Assembly: GCF_004296405.1 (NCBI RefSeq)
Contig: NZ_PSRR01000024.1
Coordinates: 1-45,229 of the forward strand
Direction: 5' to 3'
From: Bradyrhizobium sp. Leo170
Lineage (GTDB): Bacteria > Pseudomonadota > Alphaproteobacteria > Rhizobiales > Xanthobacteraceae
DNA length: 45,229 nt
Shown: in pieces, positions 32,327 through 41,889 of the stretch
Layout of the letters: each line of letters starts with the position of its first letter
How positions within the stretch are numbered: position 1 is the stretch's first letter
Position numbers and translations under genes: made by a program
The notes under the pieces: model-generated
Told to the model about the DNA's origin: nothing
Database searches by the model: none
The model's input: the letters and a program-made list of their open reading frames with translations, nothing else

Positions 32327-32607
32327 ACCTTGGGGAACTCGCGAATTTAATGCGAGCGCGGGGTTGAATAGGCGAGCTCGGACCCAATGTCCCGGACTTC
32401 ACGTTCGTTGAAGCGCGGTCGAAACGGATCGTATTTGGCGAAGAGCCGGCGACAGGATGGCAATTCGAAGAAAATCATCCAGCGACGGCACAAGTGAAGC
32501 TCCAGCGCGTCGTCGTGTTGGCGGGATGACGTCCCGCAAATGCAGGCGGCCGCCTGCGGCTTAGGCCGTTGCGCGGTGCAACCCTCCAATCCAGAGGAGC
32601 GAGGAAC

Positions 32608-32898
32608 ATGAGACTGAACTCATCCCAGGTCGAGCGGGCCTTGAGCCAATTCGATGCCCACTGCCTTCCCGACGATCACCCGGCGGTCGCCCAGTTGAAC
32701 CGCTTGTTCGGTGATCACACCTACTTCCTTGACACCAACGGGCTCAACGTTCTCGAGCCCAGCGAATCAGCGGAGACGGACACGCAGATCGGCAAGATCG
32801 TGAACCTCGCCCATTGGAGCGACGACACCCTGACGAATTTGATGCCGCACGAGCCTGAACCGACCGGCGTCATCGTCAGTCTTGGCTCCAAGCACTGA
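32608..32898 (+). CDS. Hypothetical protein
   Basis: A 96-residue soluble acidic protein (MRLNSSQVERALSQFDAHCL, then PDDHPAVAQLNRLFGDHTYF). Family not recognised. The start at 32608 has GAGGAGCGAGG upstream, and a textbook terminator follows the stop by 22 bases, so it is a well-defined single-gene unit. Confidence 0.75.
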   Translation: MRLNSSQVERALSQFDAHCLPDDHPAVAQLNRLFGDHTYFLDTNGLNVLEPSESAETDTQIGKIVNLAHWSDDTLTNLMPHEPEPTGVIVSLGSKH

Positions 32899-32920
32899 TC
32901 GTTCCTGATTGACCATCGTG

Positions 32921-32950
32921 AAAGCCCGCCTCTGGCGGGCTTTTGTTTTG
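32921..32950 (+). terminator. Rho-independent terminator
   Basis: AAAGCCCGCC, loop TCT, then GGCGGGCTTTTGTTTT. A GC-rich stem followed by a T tract, 22 bases after the preceding stop codon. Confidence 0.95.
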
Positions 32951-33065
32951 CAGCCCTTGTCACGGTGCTTTTGGGGCAGCCGTGTACAGGCAGCGGAAGC
33001 CGATATAGACGAGATCGAACCGCCGCATTGCATGCTATCTTGCGCCTCCAAATGGAGTGACCCTC

Positions 33066-33869
33066 ATGCCAATCTGGACCTGCGAACAATGCGGCGCGCA
33101 GTTTTCCGAGAGCGCCAGTTCGCCGCCGTCCTGCCGGATCTGCGAGGACGAGCGGCAGTTCGTGAACTGGAACGGGCAAGTCTGGCTCAGCCGCGAGGAA
33201 CTGGCCAAGCGCCATCGTGTCGTCTGGCGCGACGATCTTGGGCTCGTTGGCATCGCGGTCGAGCCGCGCTTGGCGATCGGCCAGCGTGCGTTGCTGGTGC
33301 CGGATGGCGACGGCCTTGTGATGTGGGACTGCATCCCGCTCGCAACGCGAGAGGCGATCGACTACGTCAAGTCGCGCGGCAGGCTGAAAGCGATCGCGGT
33401 ATCGCATCCGCATTTTTATGGGGCGGTGGCCGACTGGAGCGAGGCGTTCGGCAATGCACCGGTCTATCTACATGGCGACGATGCGCCATGGATCACGCGG
33501 CCGCATCCGTCGATCATGCCGTGGCGAGGAGAGGAGCTCGCGATTTCGGACGATCTTCGGCTGGTCCGCGCCGGCGGGCATTTTGCTGGCGCGAGCGTAT
33601 TGCATTGGCGCACGGGCGCGGATGGCCGCGGCGCACTCCTGACCGGCGATGTGGCGCAGGTGGCGATGGATCGCCGTCACGTCAGCTTCATGTACTCCTA
33701 TCCGAACTACACGCCGCTGAACGCGGTGGCAGTGCGCCGCATCGCGGAGGCGATCGCGCCGCTTGCGTTCGATCGCATTTACGGCGGCTGGTGGGGACGA
33801 AATATCGAGCACGACGCGAAGGCGGCGTTCGATGCGTCGGTCAGACGGTATCTCGATGCCATATCTTAA
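33066..33869 (+). CDS. MBL-fold protein with N-terminal zinc ribbon and degenerate metal motif
   Basis: A 267-residue protein from ATG 33066 (MPIWTCEQCGAQF), with GGAG eight bases upstream. The N-terminus has CEQCGAQF and, 15 residues on, CRIC: a four-cysteine zinc ribbon. The rest follows an MBL pattern, with SHPHFYGAVADWSEAF at the HxHxDH position, GGHFAGASVLHW and LLTGDVAQVAMD. The first two His are kept but the DH pair is replaced (HPHFYG), so one metal site is probably lost. A role as a sensor or a mononuclear hydrolase is possible. Confidence 0.8.
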   Translation: MPIWTCEQCGAQFSESASSPPSCRICEDERQFVNWNGQVWLSREELAKRHRVVWRDDLGLVGIAVEPRLAIGQRALLVPDGDGLVMWDCIPLATREAIDYVKSRGRLKAIAVSHPHFYGAVADWSEAFGNAPVYLHGDDAPWITRPHPSIMPWRGEELAISDDLRLVRAGGHFAGASVLHWRTGADGRGALLTGDVAQVAMDRRHVSFMYSYPNYTPLNAVAVRRIAEAIAPLAFDRIYGGWWGRNIEHDAKAAFDASVRRYLDAIS

Positions 33870-33943
33870 AGCCCCGTAGAGCATGAATCGCGCGAAGGTG
33901 GTGTTCCATTGACGTGGTCTTTGATCACATTAACGCCTTCTTA

Positions 33944-34042
33944 GAGCATCATCCGGAAAACTGTGACCCAGTTTCCGAAAAGATCATGCTTAGACAAAGA
34001 GATAAGATCATGGTCCGACCAGCCTGATCGGATCATGATCTG
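33944..34042. repeat. Dispersed repeat, family D variant plus second inverted repeat
   Basis: AGCATCATCCGGAAAACTG with CAGTTTCCGAAAAGATCATGCT forms one hairpin (33944-33990). AGATCATGG ... GGATCATGATCT forms a second (about 34004-34042). It fills the gap before the MFS/spermidine synthase fusion. Confidence 0.65.
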
Positions 34043-34075
34043 AGTGCGCTTCTCCTTAGTGTGCACGCGTAAATT

Positions 34076-36358
34076 GTGGGGGCGTCAGTGTCGCTGTTGG
34101 AAAATCCTCCGGAACGAACGTTGCAGGCGCTCGGGCGCGATGTGGCCGAGACGCACGTTGCGCCGGCGCTTTACGCGACAACGCTGTTTGTTTCGGCGCT
34201 ACTGTTGTTCTCGATCCAACCGATGTTCGCCAAGATGGTACTGCCGAAACTCGGCGGCGCACCCGCGGTGTGGTCGGTCGCGATGGTGTTCTTTCAGACC
34301 GTCCTCCTCGCAGGCTATGCCTACGCGCATCTGCTCGGCCGCGCCTTGCCGCCGCGTCGGGCCGCCTTGGCCCATCTTGCGCTCATCGCCGTCACGGCAC
34401 TCACGCTGCCGATCGCGATCGCGTCCGGCTGGGGCGCGCCTCCGGCCACCGGCATCGCGTTCTGGCTGTTCGGGCTGTTCGCTGCCTCGATCGGTTTGCC
34501 ATTCTTCACATTGTCGGCGAGCGCGCCGCTGCTGCAAAGCTGGTTCGCCGCGAGCGGGCATCGGCAGGCCGGCAATCCCTACGTGCTCTATGCGGCCTCC
34601 AATCTCGGCTCGTTCGCGGCGCTGCTGGCCTATCCCGCGCTGCTGGAGCCGATGTTGACGCTGAAGATGCAAACGGCCGCCTGGTCGGTTGGGTTTGCGC
34701 TTCTTGCGCTGCTTATGGCCGCGGTAGCGCGGTCGGCCGGGCGCGGTGCGCCCGTCGCGGCCTCTGTTGTTCATCCGGGTGATGTTGCCGGAGTGACCGT
34801 TGCCGACCGTGCGCGCTGGATCGTGCTGGCGGCGATTCCGTCCGGGCTGGTGATCGCCGTGACGGCGCATCTGACGACCGATGTCGCGGCCGCACCGTTC
34901 CTCTGGGTGATTCCGCTCGCGCTGTACCTACTCACCTTTGTTGCGGTGTTCCGCGAGCGGCCGTGGATCGCGCATTCAACGGTGGTGCGGCTGGTGCCGT
35001 TCGCAGTGATACCGCTCGCGGTCAACCTGATCGGCAACAGCAGCGCCTTTTGGGCGGTTGCGATTGTGCTCAACCTAGTTGCGTTCACGCTGCTGACGTT
35101 GCTGTGTCACGGCGAGCTCTATGCGCGCCGGCCCCATGCCCAGCGGCTGACGGAATTCTTCCTTTGTACGTCGTTCGGCGGTGTCATCGGCGGTGCCTTC
35201 GCTGGCCTGTTCGCGCCGCACATTTTCTCCGGTAATACAGAATATCCGATCCTGACCCTGCTGGCGCTGCTCGCCATTCCCGGCGCTTTTGCCGGCGGGC
35301 TGCGCAAGGCCTTGGTCGAAGCGTTGCCATGGTTGCTCGCGAGCGCGGCGCTGGGGATGATCTGGTACTTCGTGAGCTCCCAACGTCCGGCCGCGCTCGA
35401 TCTGCCGATCCAAATAGGGCTGAACCTGCTGGCGGTCGTCATGCTGTTCCAACGACACAGGCCGATGAGGTTCTTCGGTCTTGCCGTGCTCGGTTTCATG
35501 TTGACCGCATTCTGGCGGCCAGGATTTGTGCCGGTTGAAACCGCGCGCAGCTTTTTCGGCGTGCATAAGGTGGTGGAGATAAACGACGGCAAGTTCCGGC
35601 TGCTCTCTCACGGCAGCACCATTCACGGCGCGCAGCGCCTGCGCAATGAGGATGGAACACCGGTCCAGGGAAAACCAGTCCCGCAAATGTACTATAATCC
35701 AGGTGGGCCGTATGCCGAAGCCATAGAGTCGGCGCGTGCCGCCCGCGGCGGATTCGACCGGGTTGCCGTCGTTGGTCTTGGCACCGGCACCCTTGCCTGC
35801 CACCAGAAACAAAAAGAACGATGGACTTTCTTCGAGATCGATCCGGAAGTTATTCGCATCGCGCGTGATCCGGCCCGCTTCGAATTCTTGTCGCGCTGCG
35901 CGCCTGATGCCGAGATCGTGCTTGGTGATGCTCGTCTGACGCTTGCAGCCTCGCCCGACCGCTACGACCTGATCGTGCTGGACGCCTTCTCCTCGGATGC
36001 CATTCCTGCCCATCTTCTGACGCGCGAGGCTTTCTCCGCCTATCTCTCCAAGCTCACGCCGCATGGCGTGATTATCGTCCATATCACCAACCGGCATCTC
36101 GACCTTGCGCCTGAACTTGCCAACATCGCGCAGTCACAGGGGCTCGAAGCCTATTTTAAGCAGGATACCAGCGCCGATGATTTCGCGACGACGCTGAAAG
36201 CCAAGGTGCGCCTGGTGGTGCTGGCTCGCCAGCCGACGGATCTCGGCCGTATCTCCGAAGGCTGGACCCATTTGGAGCCGGACCCCTCGAGTGCGCTCTG
36301 GACGGACGATTATTCCAATATAATTGGCGCGATGCTACGGAAGAAGTTCGGCAGCTGA
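34076..36358 (+). CDS. Fused MFS/spermidine synthase-like protein
   Basis: A 760-residue fusion. Residues 30-480 contain 10-12 TM helices (for example ALYATTLFVSALLLFSIQPM). Residues 500-755 form a cytoplasmic spermidine-synthase-like domain with VAVVGLGTGTLACHQ for the cofactor, WTFFEIDPEVIRIA, and YDLIVLDAFSSDAIPAHLLT. In true spermidine synthases the last region holds the catalytic Asp; here D (LDAFSSD) is kept. Fused proteins of this type are frequent in proteobacteria and unassigned. The start codon is GTG at 34076, with alternatives downstream. Confidence 0.88.
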   Translation: MGASVSLLENPPERTLQALGRDVAETHVAPALYATTLFVSALLLFSIQPMFAKMVLPKLGGAPAVWSVAMVFFQTVLLAGYAYAHLLGRALPPRRAALAHLALIAVTALTLPIAIASGWGAPPATGIAFWLFGLFAASIGLPFFTLSASAPLLQSWFAASGHRQAGNPYVLYAASNLGSFAALLAYPALLEPMLTLKMQTAAWSVGFALLALLMAAVARSAGRGAPVAASVVHPGDVAGVTVADRARWIVLAAIPSGLVIAVTAHLTTDVAAAPFLWVIPLALYLLTFVAVFRERPWIAHSTVVRLVPFAVIPLAVNLIGNSSAFWAVAIVLNLVAFTLLTLLCHGELYARRPHAQRLTEFFLCTSFGGVIGGAFAGLFAPHIFSGNTEYPILTLLALLAIPGAFAGGLRKALVEALPWLLASAALGMIWYFVSSQRPAALDLPIQIGLNLLAVVMLFQRHRPMRFFGLAVLGFMLTAFWRPGFVPVETARSFFGVHKVVEINDGKFRLLSHGSTIHGAQRLRNEDGTPVQGKPVPQMYYNPGGPYAEAIESARAARGGFDRVAVVGLGTGTLACHQKQKERWTFFEIDPEVIRIARDPARFEFLSRCAPDAEIVLGDARLTLAASPDRYDLIVLDAFSSDAIPAHLLTREAFSAYLSKLTPHGVIIVHITNRHLDLAPELANIAQSQGLEAYFKQDTSADDFATTLKAKVRLVVLARQPTDLGRISEGWTHLEPDPSSALWTDDYSNIIGAMLRKKFGS

Positions 36359-36451
36359 TCCGTTCGGTGGTCGAGAGGAAGCGGCAAGACTTGATCCGTT
36401 AAATCATCACGCTATATCGACGTTTTCCCTTATCCTTGATCGGGCGAACGT

Positions 36452-38317
36452 ATGACGAATAGCGATACCACCCCTGAATCCCAGCCGTTCCAGGCCGAGG
36501 TTGCCGAGCTCCTGCACCTGATGGTGCACTCGGTCTATTCGGAGACCGATATCTTCCTGCGCGAATTGATCTCGAACGCTTCCGATGCCTGCGACAAGCT
36601 GCGTTATGAGGCGATTGCCGCGCCGGACCTGATCGCCGACGGCGCGCCGCCGAAGATCTGGATCAGGCCGGACAAGAAGGCCGATACGTTGTCTGTGATC
36701 GACAGCGGCATCGGCATGGACCGGCAGGAGCTGATCGACAATCTCGGCACCATCGCGCGCTCCGGTACCAAGTCGTTTCTCGCGCGGCTTGCTGAGGCCA
36801 GGGACGGCACCAACCTGATCGGTCAGTTCGGCGTCGGCTTCTATGCCGCCTTCATGGTTGCCGACAGGATTGTCGTGATCAGCCGCCGCGCCGGAAGCGA
36901 CCAGGCCTGGACTTGGACCTCGTCGGGCGGCAGCGGCTTCGAGATCGCGCCCGCCAGTGAGGAGGATGCCAAGCGCGTCACCCGCGGCACCGAGATCGTG
37001 CTGCATTTGAAGAAGGACGCCGCGAAATATCTCGAGACCTATGAGATCGAGCGCATCGTCCGCGCCTATTCGGATAACATCCAGTTCCCGATCGAGCTGG
37101 TGCCGGAGGAGGGGGAGCCAAGCCAGATCAATTCCGCGAGCGCGCTGTGGCAGCGGTCGAAATCGGAACTCTCGGCGGAGGATTACAGCGAAGCCTATAA
37201 ATCGATCGCCGGCGCCTTCGACGAGCCCGCGATGACGCTGCATTATCGCGCCGAGGGCCGGCAGTCCTATGCCGTGCTGCTGTTTGCGCCGTCGACAAAA
37301 CCGTTCGACCTGTTCGAGCCGGCGCGCAAGGGCAGGGTGAAGCTCTATGTCCGCCGCGTCTTCATCGCCGACGATGCCGATCTTCTGCCCGCGTATCTGC
37401 GCTTCATCCGCGGCGTGATCGACAGCGAGGATCTTCCGCTCAACATCTCGCGCGAGATGCTGCAGAACAACCCGCAGCTCACGCAAATCCGCAATGCCGT
37501 AACCGGCCGCGTCATCGGCGAACTCGAGCGATTGGCGGATAAGGAGCCGGACGCGTTCGCCAAGATCTGGGATGCGTTCGGCCCGGTCCTCAAGGAGGGC
37601 CTGTGGGAAGATTACGAGCGGCGCGAGAAGCTGCTGGGCCTGTCGCGCTTCACGACCACTGCGGGCGAGAACCGCTCGCTCAAGCAATATGTCGAGGCTC
37701 TCAGGCCGAACCAGACCGACATCTATTATCTCACCGGCGAAAGCATCGAGCGGTTGAAGTCGAACCCGAAGTTGGAGGCCGCGCAAGCACGCGGCGTCGA
37801 GGTGCTCTTGCTCACCGATCCCGTGGATGCGTTCTGGACTTCGGCGCCGATCGATTTCGGCGGCAAGCCGCTGAAGTCGCTGAGCCAGGGCGACGTCGAT
37901 TTCAGCCTGATCCCGCCTGTGGATGACAAGACCGACGAGAAAAAGGACGAGCCGGCCGCGGATGAAGCCACGACGATCGCCGCGATCAAGGAAGCGCTCG
38001 GCGAGCGCGTCGCCGACGTCCGCGCCTCGCAGAGGTTGACCTCGAGCGCTTCGTGCCTCGTCGGCGGCGGCCGCGACCGCATGCTGGAGCGCCTCCTCGC
38101 GCAACAAAACCGCGGTTCGGTGACCAAGCCGATCCTCGAAGTCAATCTGCGCCATCCTTTGGTCGCCGCGATCGCGCGCGAAAAGGATGCGGCGAGGGAT
38201 TTGTCGCTGCTTCTGCTCGAGCAGGCCCAGATCCTCGAAGGCGAGCTGCCGGAGGACCCGGCCGCCTTTGCCGGCCGTCTCAACCAGCTCGTGCTGCGCG
38301 GATTGGCAAGGGCCTAG
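36452..38317 (+). CDS. htpG: Molecular chaperone HtpG (Hsp90)
   Basis: A 621-residue Hsp90 homologue. The GHKL ATPase signatures are all visible: [14 protein letters not shown] (N-box Asn), [20 protein letters not shown], then SGTKSFL, and [16 protein letters not shown]. The middle domain contains [19 protein letters not shown] with the catalytic Arg. The C-terminal dimerisation domain ends near 38317. Length is normal for bacterial HtpG. A 905-residue open frame on the other strand is a shadow of this gene and of the next. Confidence 0.97.
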   Translation: MTNSDTTPESQPFQAEVAELLHLMVHSVYSETDIFLRELISNASDACDKLRYEAIAAPDLIADGAPPKIWIRPDKKADTLSVIDSGIGMDRQELIDNLGTIARSGTKSFLARLAEARDGTNLIGQFGVGFYAAFMVADRIVVISRRAGSDQAWTWTSSGGSGFEIAPASEEDAKRVTRGTEIVLHLKKDAAKYLETYEIERIVRAYSDNIQFPIELVPEEGEPSQINSASALWQRSKSELSAEDYSEAYKSIAGAFDEPAMTLHYRAEGRQSYAVLLFAPSTKPFDLFEPARKGRVKLYVRRVFIADDADLLPAYLRFIRGVIDSEDLPLNISREMLQNNPQLTQIRNAVTGRVIGELERLADKEPDAFAKIWDAFGPVLKEGLWEDYERREKLLGLSRFTTTAGENRSLKQYVEALRPNQTDIYYLTGESIERLKSNPKLEAAQARGVEVLLLTDPVDAFWTSAPIDFGGKPLKSLSQGDVDFSLIPPVDDKTDEKKDEPAADEATTIAAIKEALGERVADVRASQRLTSSASCLVGGGRDRMLERLLAQQNRGSVTKPILEVNLRHPLVAAIAREKDAARDLSLLLLEQAQILEGELPEDPAAFAGRLNQLVLRGLARA

Positions 38318-38327
38318 CACTCGGTCC

Positions 38328-38409
38328 GTAGCCCGGATGAAGCGAAGCGTAATCCGGGGAGACAGACGCACCCGCCGTCCCGGATTACGCTGCGCTGCAT
38401 CCGGGCTAC
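38328..38409. repeat. Dispersed inverted repeat, family E
   Basis: Arms 38328-38358 (GTAGCCCGGATGAAGCG, then AAGCGTAATCCGGG) and 38379-38409 are 31-bp inverted copies with very few mismatches. It starts 11 bases after the htpG stop and may terminate it. Confidence 0.88.
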
Positions 38410-38488
38410 GGGTCTGCATCGGGGCTACGCGCAACCGATCCCAAGACCGCCCGTATCTGCTAGACAGACGCCGAAAGCGGAGCGGTCC

Positions 38489-39643
38489 ATGGCGACGGCA
38501 GGCGGCAGCGAGATCTTCTACGGCGGCATTCCGGTGTTCCGCGGCTTTGCGCGCCTGATGGAGCCGTCGCTGTATTCGCCTTTGCCCGACGATTGGAGCA
38601 TCGGCGTCGCCGACATCGTGGAATCGACCAGGGCGATCGCCGCAAAGCGCTACAAGGCGGTCAACATGGCGGGCGCGGCTGTCATCGCCGGCGTTACCAA
38701 TGCACTTGGTGGCCGCGAATTCCCCTTCGTCTTCGGCGGCGACGGCGCGAGCTTTGCTGTCGCGCCCGCCGATCTCGACGCCGCGCGCGGAGCGCTGGCA
38801 GCGACCACGACCTGGGTGAAGGACGATCTCGACCTCATCATGCGCGTGGCGCTGGTGCCGATCGAAGCAATCCGTGCGCAAGGCCTTGACGTGCGCGTCG
38901 CGCGCTTCGGGCCATCGACCAATCTTTCCTACGCGATGTTCTCCGGCGGCGGGCTTGGCTTCGCGGAAGGTGCGATGAAGCGGGGTGAATTTGCCGTCGC
39001 GCCGGCGTCGCCGGGCACGCAGCCCGATCTCAGCGGACTCTCCTGCCGCTTCGAGGAGATCCCTTCCGCGCGCGGCGTGATCCTGTCCGTGCTGGTGATG
39101 CCGGCGAAGGGCGGCGATCCGCATGCCTTCCGCAAGGTGATCGAGGAGGTCATCGCTCTCGCCGAGCAGAGTCCGGATGCTGGCCGCCCGGTGCCGTCGG
39201 GCGGGCCCGCGTTGCGCTGGCCGCCGCAGGGCCTCGACTTCGAGGCGCGCACCAGGCGCGGCGGTCCGCTGTTTGCGCGGCGCGTCCTGGTGCTCGCCGT
39301 CACGCTATGGGTCTACACCATCATGCGCTTCGGCATTTCGGTCGGCAAATTCGTGCCGAAGGACTATGTGCGGCAGGTGGTCGAGAATTCCGACTTCCGC
39401 AAATATGACGACGGCTTGCGGATGATCCTCGACTGCAGCGAGGAACTGGCGCAGGCGCTCGCCGGACGTCTCGCGCAGGCCTCGGCCAACGGCGTCGTGA
39501 ATTATGGCCTGCACCGGCAGGATGCCGCGATGATGACCTGCTTCACCCCGTCGGCGATGCGCAGCGACCACGTGCATTTCATCGACGGCGCCCGCGGCGG
39601 CTACGCCTCCGCCGCGTCAGCCATGAAGGCGATGCAGATCTGA
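38489..39643 (+). CDS. DUF3095 protein, divergent nucleotide-cyclase-like
   Basis: A 384-residue DUF3095 protein. The N-terminal half resembles a class III nucleotidyl cyclase: IGVADIVESTRAIAAKRYK mirrors the first metal-binding Asp of the F-x-D-I-V-G-S-T motif, and FVFGGDGASFAV mirrors the beta-hairpin GD. Whether it makes a cyclic nucleotide is unknown. The C-terminal half (FGISVGKFVPKDYVRQVVEN, then GLRMILDCS) is specific to the family. Start ATG 38489 lies after a repeat and has no strong ribosome site. Confidence 0.85.
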   Translation: MATAGGSEIFYGGIPVFRGFARLMEPSLYSPLPDDWSIGVADIVESTRAIAAKRYKAVNMAGAAVIAGVTNALGGREFPFVFGGDGASFAVAPADLDAARGALAATTTWVKDDLDLIMRVALVPIEAIRAQGLDVRVARFGPSTNLSYAMFSGGGLGFAEGAMKRGEFAVAPASPGTQPDLSGLSCRFEEIPSARGVILSVLVMPAKGGDPHAFRKVIEEVIALAEQSPDAGRPVPSGGPALRWPPQGLDFEARTRRGGPLFARRVLVLAVTLWVYTIMRFGISVGKFVPKDYVRQVVENSDFRKYDDGLRMILDCSEELAQALAGRLAQASANGVVNYGLHRQDAAMMTCFTPSAMRSDHVHFIDGARGGYASAASAMKAMQI

Positions 39644-39647
39644 AGAT

Positions 39648-40088
39648 TTAGCGCCCGACCCGCGTCCAGCTTTCGCCGCCGCAGAGTGCGCCGACGCAGC
39701 CCTCGACCCGTAGCGTATCGGGGCCGGCGAGCGAAATGCTGCTCGCATAGGTGCCGCCGTCGTCGGCGTTGTAGATCTGGCCGGTCCACTTGCCGCCGGC
39801 CGGCCGCATGCCCGAGAACAGCGGCAGCCCGATGATCGGACGGGTCGTGAGCGCCGGATTCGGGTTCTTGTTGTCGACCTGCGGCCTGCCGGTCGCGGGG
39901 TCGATCGGCTCGCGCAGGGAGACGATCACGCCGCAAATCCCGCCGCCGCATTTGCTGACCTTGACGCGGGCGTCGCCCGCCTGCGTCTGCCAGGTGCCGG
40001 ATGGATCGGCCGCGCTTTGCGCGCGCGCCGTCGGTGCGCCCAGTAATACCGCCAGCATCGCTGCGATGAGAGCTGATCTGCAAGCCAT
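39648..40088 (-). CDS. DUF2147 exported protein
   Basis: A 146-residue secreted protein from ATG 40088. The signal peptide is MACRSALIAAMLAVLLGAPT, cleaved near ARA-Q. The mature part is a DUF2147 beta-barrel-like domain: SGTWQTQAGDARVKVSKCGG, then GICGVIVSL, and GQIYNADDGGTYASSISLAG with the terminal CVGALCGGESWTRVG. Function not established for the family. ATG 40118 is in frame but precedes an unlike segment. It converges on DUF3095 with only five bases between stops. Confidence 0.9.
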   Translation of the reverse strand: MACRSALIAAMLAVLLGAPTARAQSAADPSGTWQTQAGDARVKVSKCGGGICGVIVSLREPIDPATGRPQVDNKNPNPALTTRPIIGLPLFSGMRPAGGKWTGQIYNADDGGTYASSISLAGPDTLRVEGCVGALCGGESWTRVGR

Positions 40089-40279
40089 GATTCGTTCCCC
40101 AACAAAGCACGCCTGCATAGCAACAAATCGGCTTTGTGCAATCTCACTTCCGCGCGTCGGCGCGCGATCATTTGCCCCAGTGATGCGCTTGCGTCACTGC
40201 GTGGTCGCCCTGAAGATTGCGTGAAGATGATGTCCGGCATCTTACGGACGGTGCAGGCTAAGCGCATCTCATTCAGGGG

Positions 40280-40807
40280 TCACCACGGCAGGCCGCACAG
40301 GTCGATGGTCCCCGTATCAGGCGCGCGCTTGATGTCGAATACGAACGGCGTCATCGCCTCAAAGCGGACGCGTCCGCCCGGCTGCTCGCAATAGAGCTCG
40401 CCGGTGAAGGGCCTCCAGCCACGCGCCTGGTAGAACGCGAAATTGTGCGGCTCGCAGAACAACAGCATGAAGCGCGCCGCCTCATTGGCGCGCACGGTCT
40501 CGACCGCGGCGTTGAGCGCGATCGAGGCATAGCCGCGGCGCCGGCAGTCCTCGCGGGTGGCAACCCCGCCGATGCCGGCGATATGGATCTGGTGCCCGTT
40601 CCAGATGATGGTGCGGAAATAGATGCCGACGTGGCAACCGACGCCGCCCTCAGGCGCGTCGATCAAGACGCGCAGGTCGGCACTAGCCCACTTGATATGG
40701 CCCCACGGCAATTTCGCGATCGCGTCGGGCGGCCAGACCGCCCGAAACAGCGGCTCGACCGTCTTCCAGGAAGCATCGCCGTTGAGGATTTCGATCTCGA
40801 TGCTCAC
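40280..40807 (-). CDS. GNAT-family N-acetyltransferase
   Basis: A 175-residue GNAT enzyme from GTG 40807 (MSIEIEILNGDASWK). The acetyl-CoA-binding motif A is IAGIGGVATREDCRRRGYAS (R/Q-x-x-G-x-A form), followed by MLLFCEPHNFAFYQARGWRP, the standard motif B with Tyr and the N-F-A-F-Y element. Substrate unknown. An ATG at 40837 is in frame, but the 30 bases between them are a tandem duplication that contains two ribosome-like AAGGA sites, which favours the GTG start. Confidence 0.85.
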   Translation of the reverse strand: MSIEIEILNGDASWKTVEPLFRAVWPPDAIAKLPWGHIKWASADLRVLIDAPEGGVGCHVGIYFRTIIWNGHQIHIAGIGGVATREDCRRRGYASIALNAAVETVRANEAARFMLLFCEPHNFAFYQARGWRPFTGELYCEQPGGRVRFEAMTPFVFDIKRAPDTGTIDLCGLPW

Positions 40808-40830
40808 TTGAGTGGGTCCTTGAGTGGGTC
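40807..40830. repeat. 12-bp tandem duplication over the ribosome-binding region
   Basis: CTTGAGTGGGTC occurs twice in tandem (40807-40818, 40819-40830) with CTTG beginning a third copy. On the minus strand each unit ends with AAGGACCCACTC-type sequence, so the putative Shine-Dalgarno AAGGA is present twice upstream of GTG 40807. Confidence 0.85.
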
Positions 40831-41081
40831 CTTGCATTCCATTGGCGCGATCTTACTCGCACAAACGGGAAAACGCACCTGGGCCCGCGCCCCGCCGCTC
40901 GGAGTTGATCTTAAGCATTTCATTCCCAACAATATTTTGGAGTTGGTTCGTTGCGCTGACGTTTTGCAGATCGCCTGCAGGGCCTGCATGCCTGCGCCGA
41001 AAATGCGGTGTTTAACTGTGATGGAACCTTCTATAAGAGGTCTCCGTTAGTGTCGTCTCCCCTCATGTTGGACATCACACC

Positions 41082-41678
41082 ATGACTTTCACGCTACCCG
41101 ACCTCCCCTACGCCCACGACGCCCTGGCGCCCTACATGTCGAAGGAAACGCTGGAGTACCATCACGACAAGCATCATCAGGCTTACGTGACCAACGGCAA
41201 CAACGCGATCAAAGGGACCGAATTCGAGGGCAAGTCCCTCGAGGAGATCGTGAAGGGCTCGTACAACAAGAACGCGGCCGTCTTCAACAATGCCGGCCAG
41301 CACTACAACCACATTCACTTCTGGAAGTGGATGAAGCCGAATGGCGGCGGCAGCAAGCTGCCGGGCCGTCTCGAGAAGAAGATCAACGAGGACCTCGGCG
41401 GCTTCGAGAAGTTCAAGGCCGATTTCGCCGCCGCCGGTGTCGGCCAGTTCGGCTCCGGCTGGGCCTGGCTGCAGGCCAAGGGTGGCAAGCTCGAGATCTC
41501 CAAGACGCCGAACGGCGAGAACCCGCTGGTCCATGGCGCGGTGCCGATCCTGGGCGTCGACGTCTGGGAGCACTCCTACTACATCGACTACCGCAACCGC
41601 CGTCCCGACTATCTGAAGGCGTTCGTCGACAACCTCGTGAACTGGGACTACGTCGACGAGCTGTTCGGCAAGGTGTGA
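41082..41678 (+). CDS. sodB: Superoxide dismutase (Fe type)
   Basis: A 198-residue Fe/Mn superoxide dismutase. Metal ligands are H27 (EYHHDKHHQAYV), H77 (YNHIHFW), D160 and H164 (GVDVWEHSYYIDYR). The outer-sphere Gln lies at the N-terminal-domain position (NNAGQHYNH, Q73), which is the Fe-type arrangement, and FGSGWAWL is standard. ATG 41082 is used; no strong ribosome site. It is a single-gene unit followed by a 10-bp hairpin 30 bases after the stop. Confidence 0.95.
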   Translation: MTFTLPDLPYAHDALAPYMSKETLEYHHDKHHQAYVTNGNNAIKGTEFEGKSLEEIVKGSYNKNAAVFNNAGQHYNHIHFWKWMKPNGGGSKLPGRLEKKINEDLGGFEKFKADFAAAGVGQFGSGWAWLQAKGGKLEISKTPNGENPLVHGAVPILGVDVWEHSYYIDYRNRRPDYLKAFVDNLVNWDYVDELFGKV

Positions 41679-41708
41679 TCTTCTAATAGTCAATCATGCA
41701 CGACGTCT

Positions 41709-41889
41709 CGACCCTCCCCTGAAAGGGAGGGTCGGTTCGTATGTAGCCGAAGCGTAATGCGAACCGGGGAGGGGTCAACTCTTTCCACTCGGGCATCGTC
41801 TCAGCGGAGAGACCTGACCCCGCCCCGCCGCTCATTTCATTCGCGTCACCCTAGAGCGAGCTTCGCTCGACCCCTTTCAGGGGAGGGTG
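41709..41889. repeat. Composite inverted repeat, family F, with terminator-like end
   Basis: CGACCCTCCC, loop CTGAAA, GGGAGGGTCG (41709-41734) is a compact hairpin next to sodB. About 150 bases on, CCCTTTCAGGGGAGGGT (41873-41889) is its inverted partner. The intervening GAACCGGGGAGGGGTC and GAGCGAGCTTCGCTC pieces are typical of a dispersed element. Confidence 0.7.

Noticed and set aside
32347..32478. Possible 43-aa minus-strand protein (MIFFELPSCRRLFAKYDPFR...)
   Set aside because: It looks protein-like, but there is no ribosome site and the plus strand of the same segment also reads plausibly without a start codon. Not enough to call.
36407..39124. 905-codon open frame on the minus strand
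   Set aside because: It is antisense to htpG and DUF3095, both with clear family motifs. The translation is Arg/His/Asp-rich and repetitive in character, as expected of a GC-rich shadow frame.
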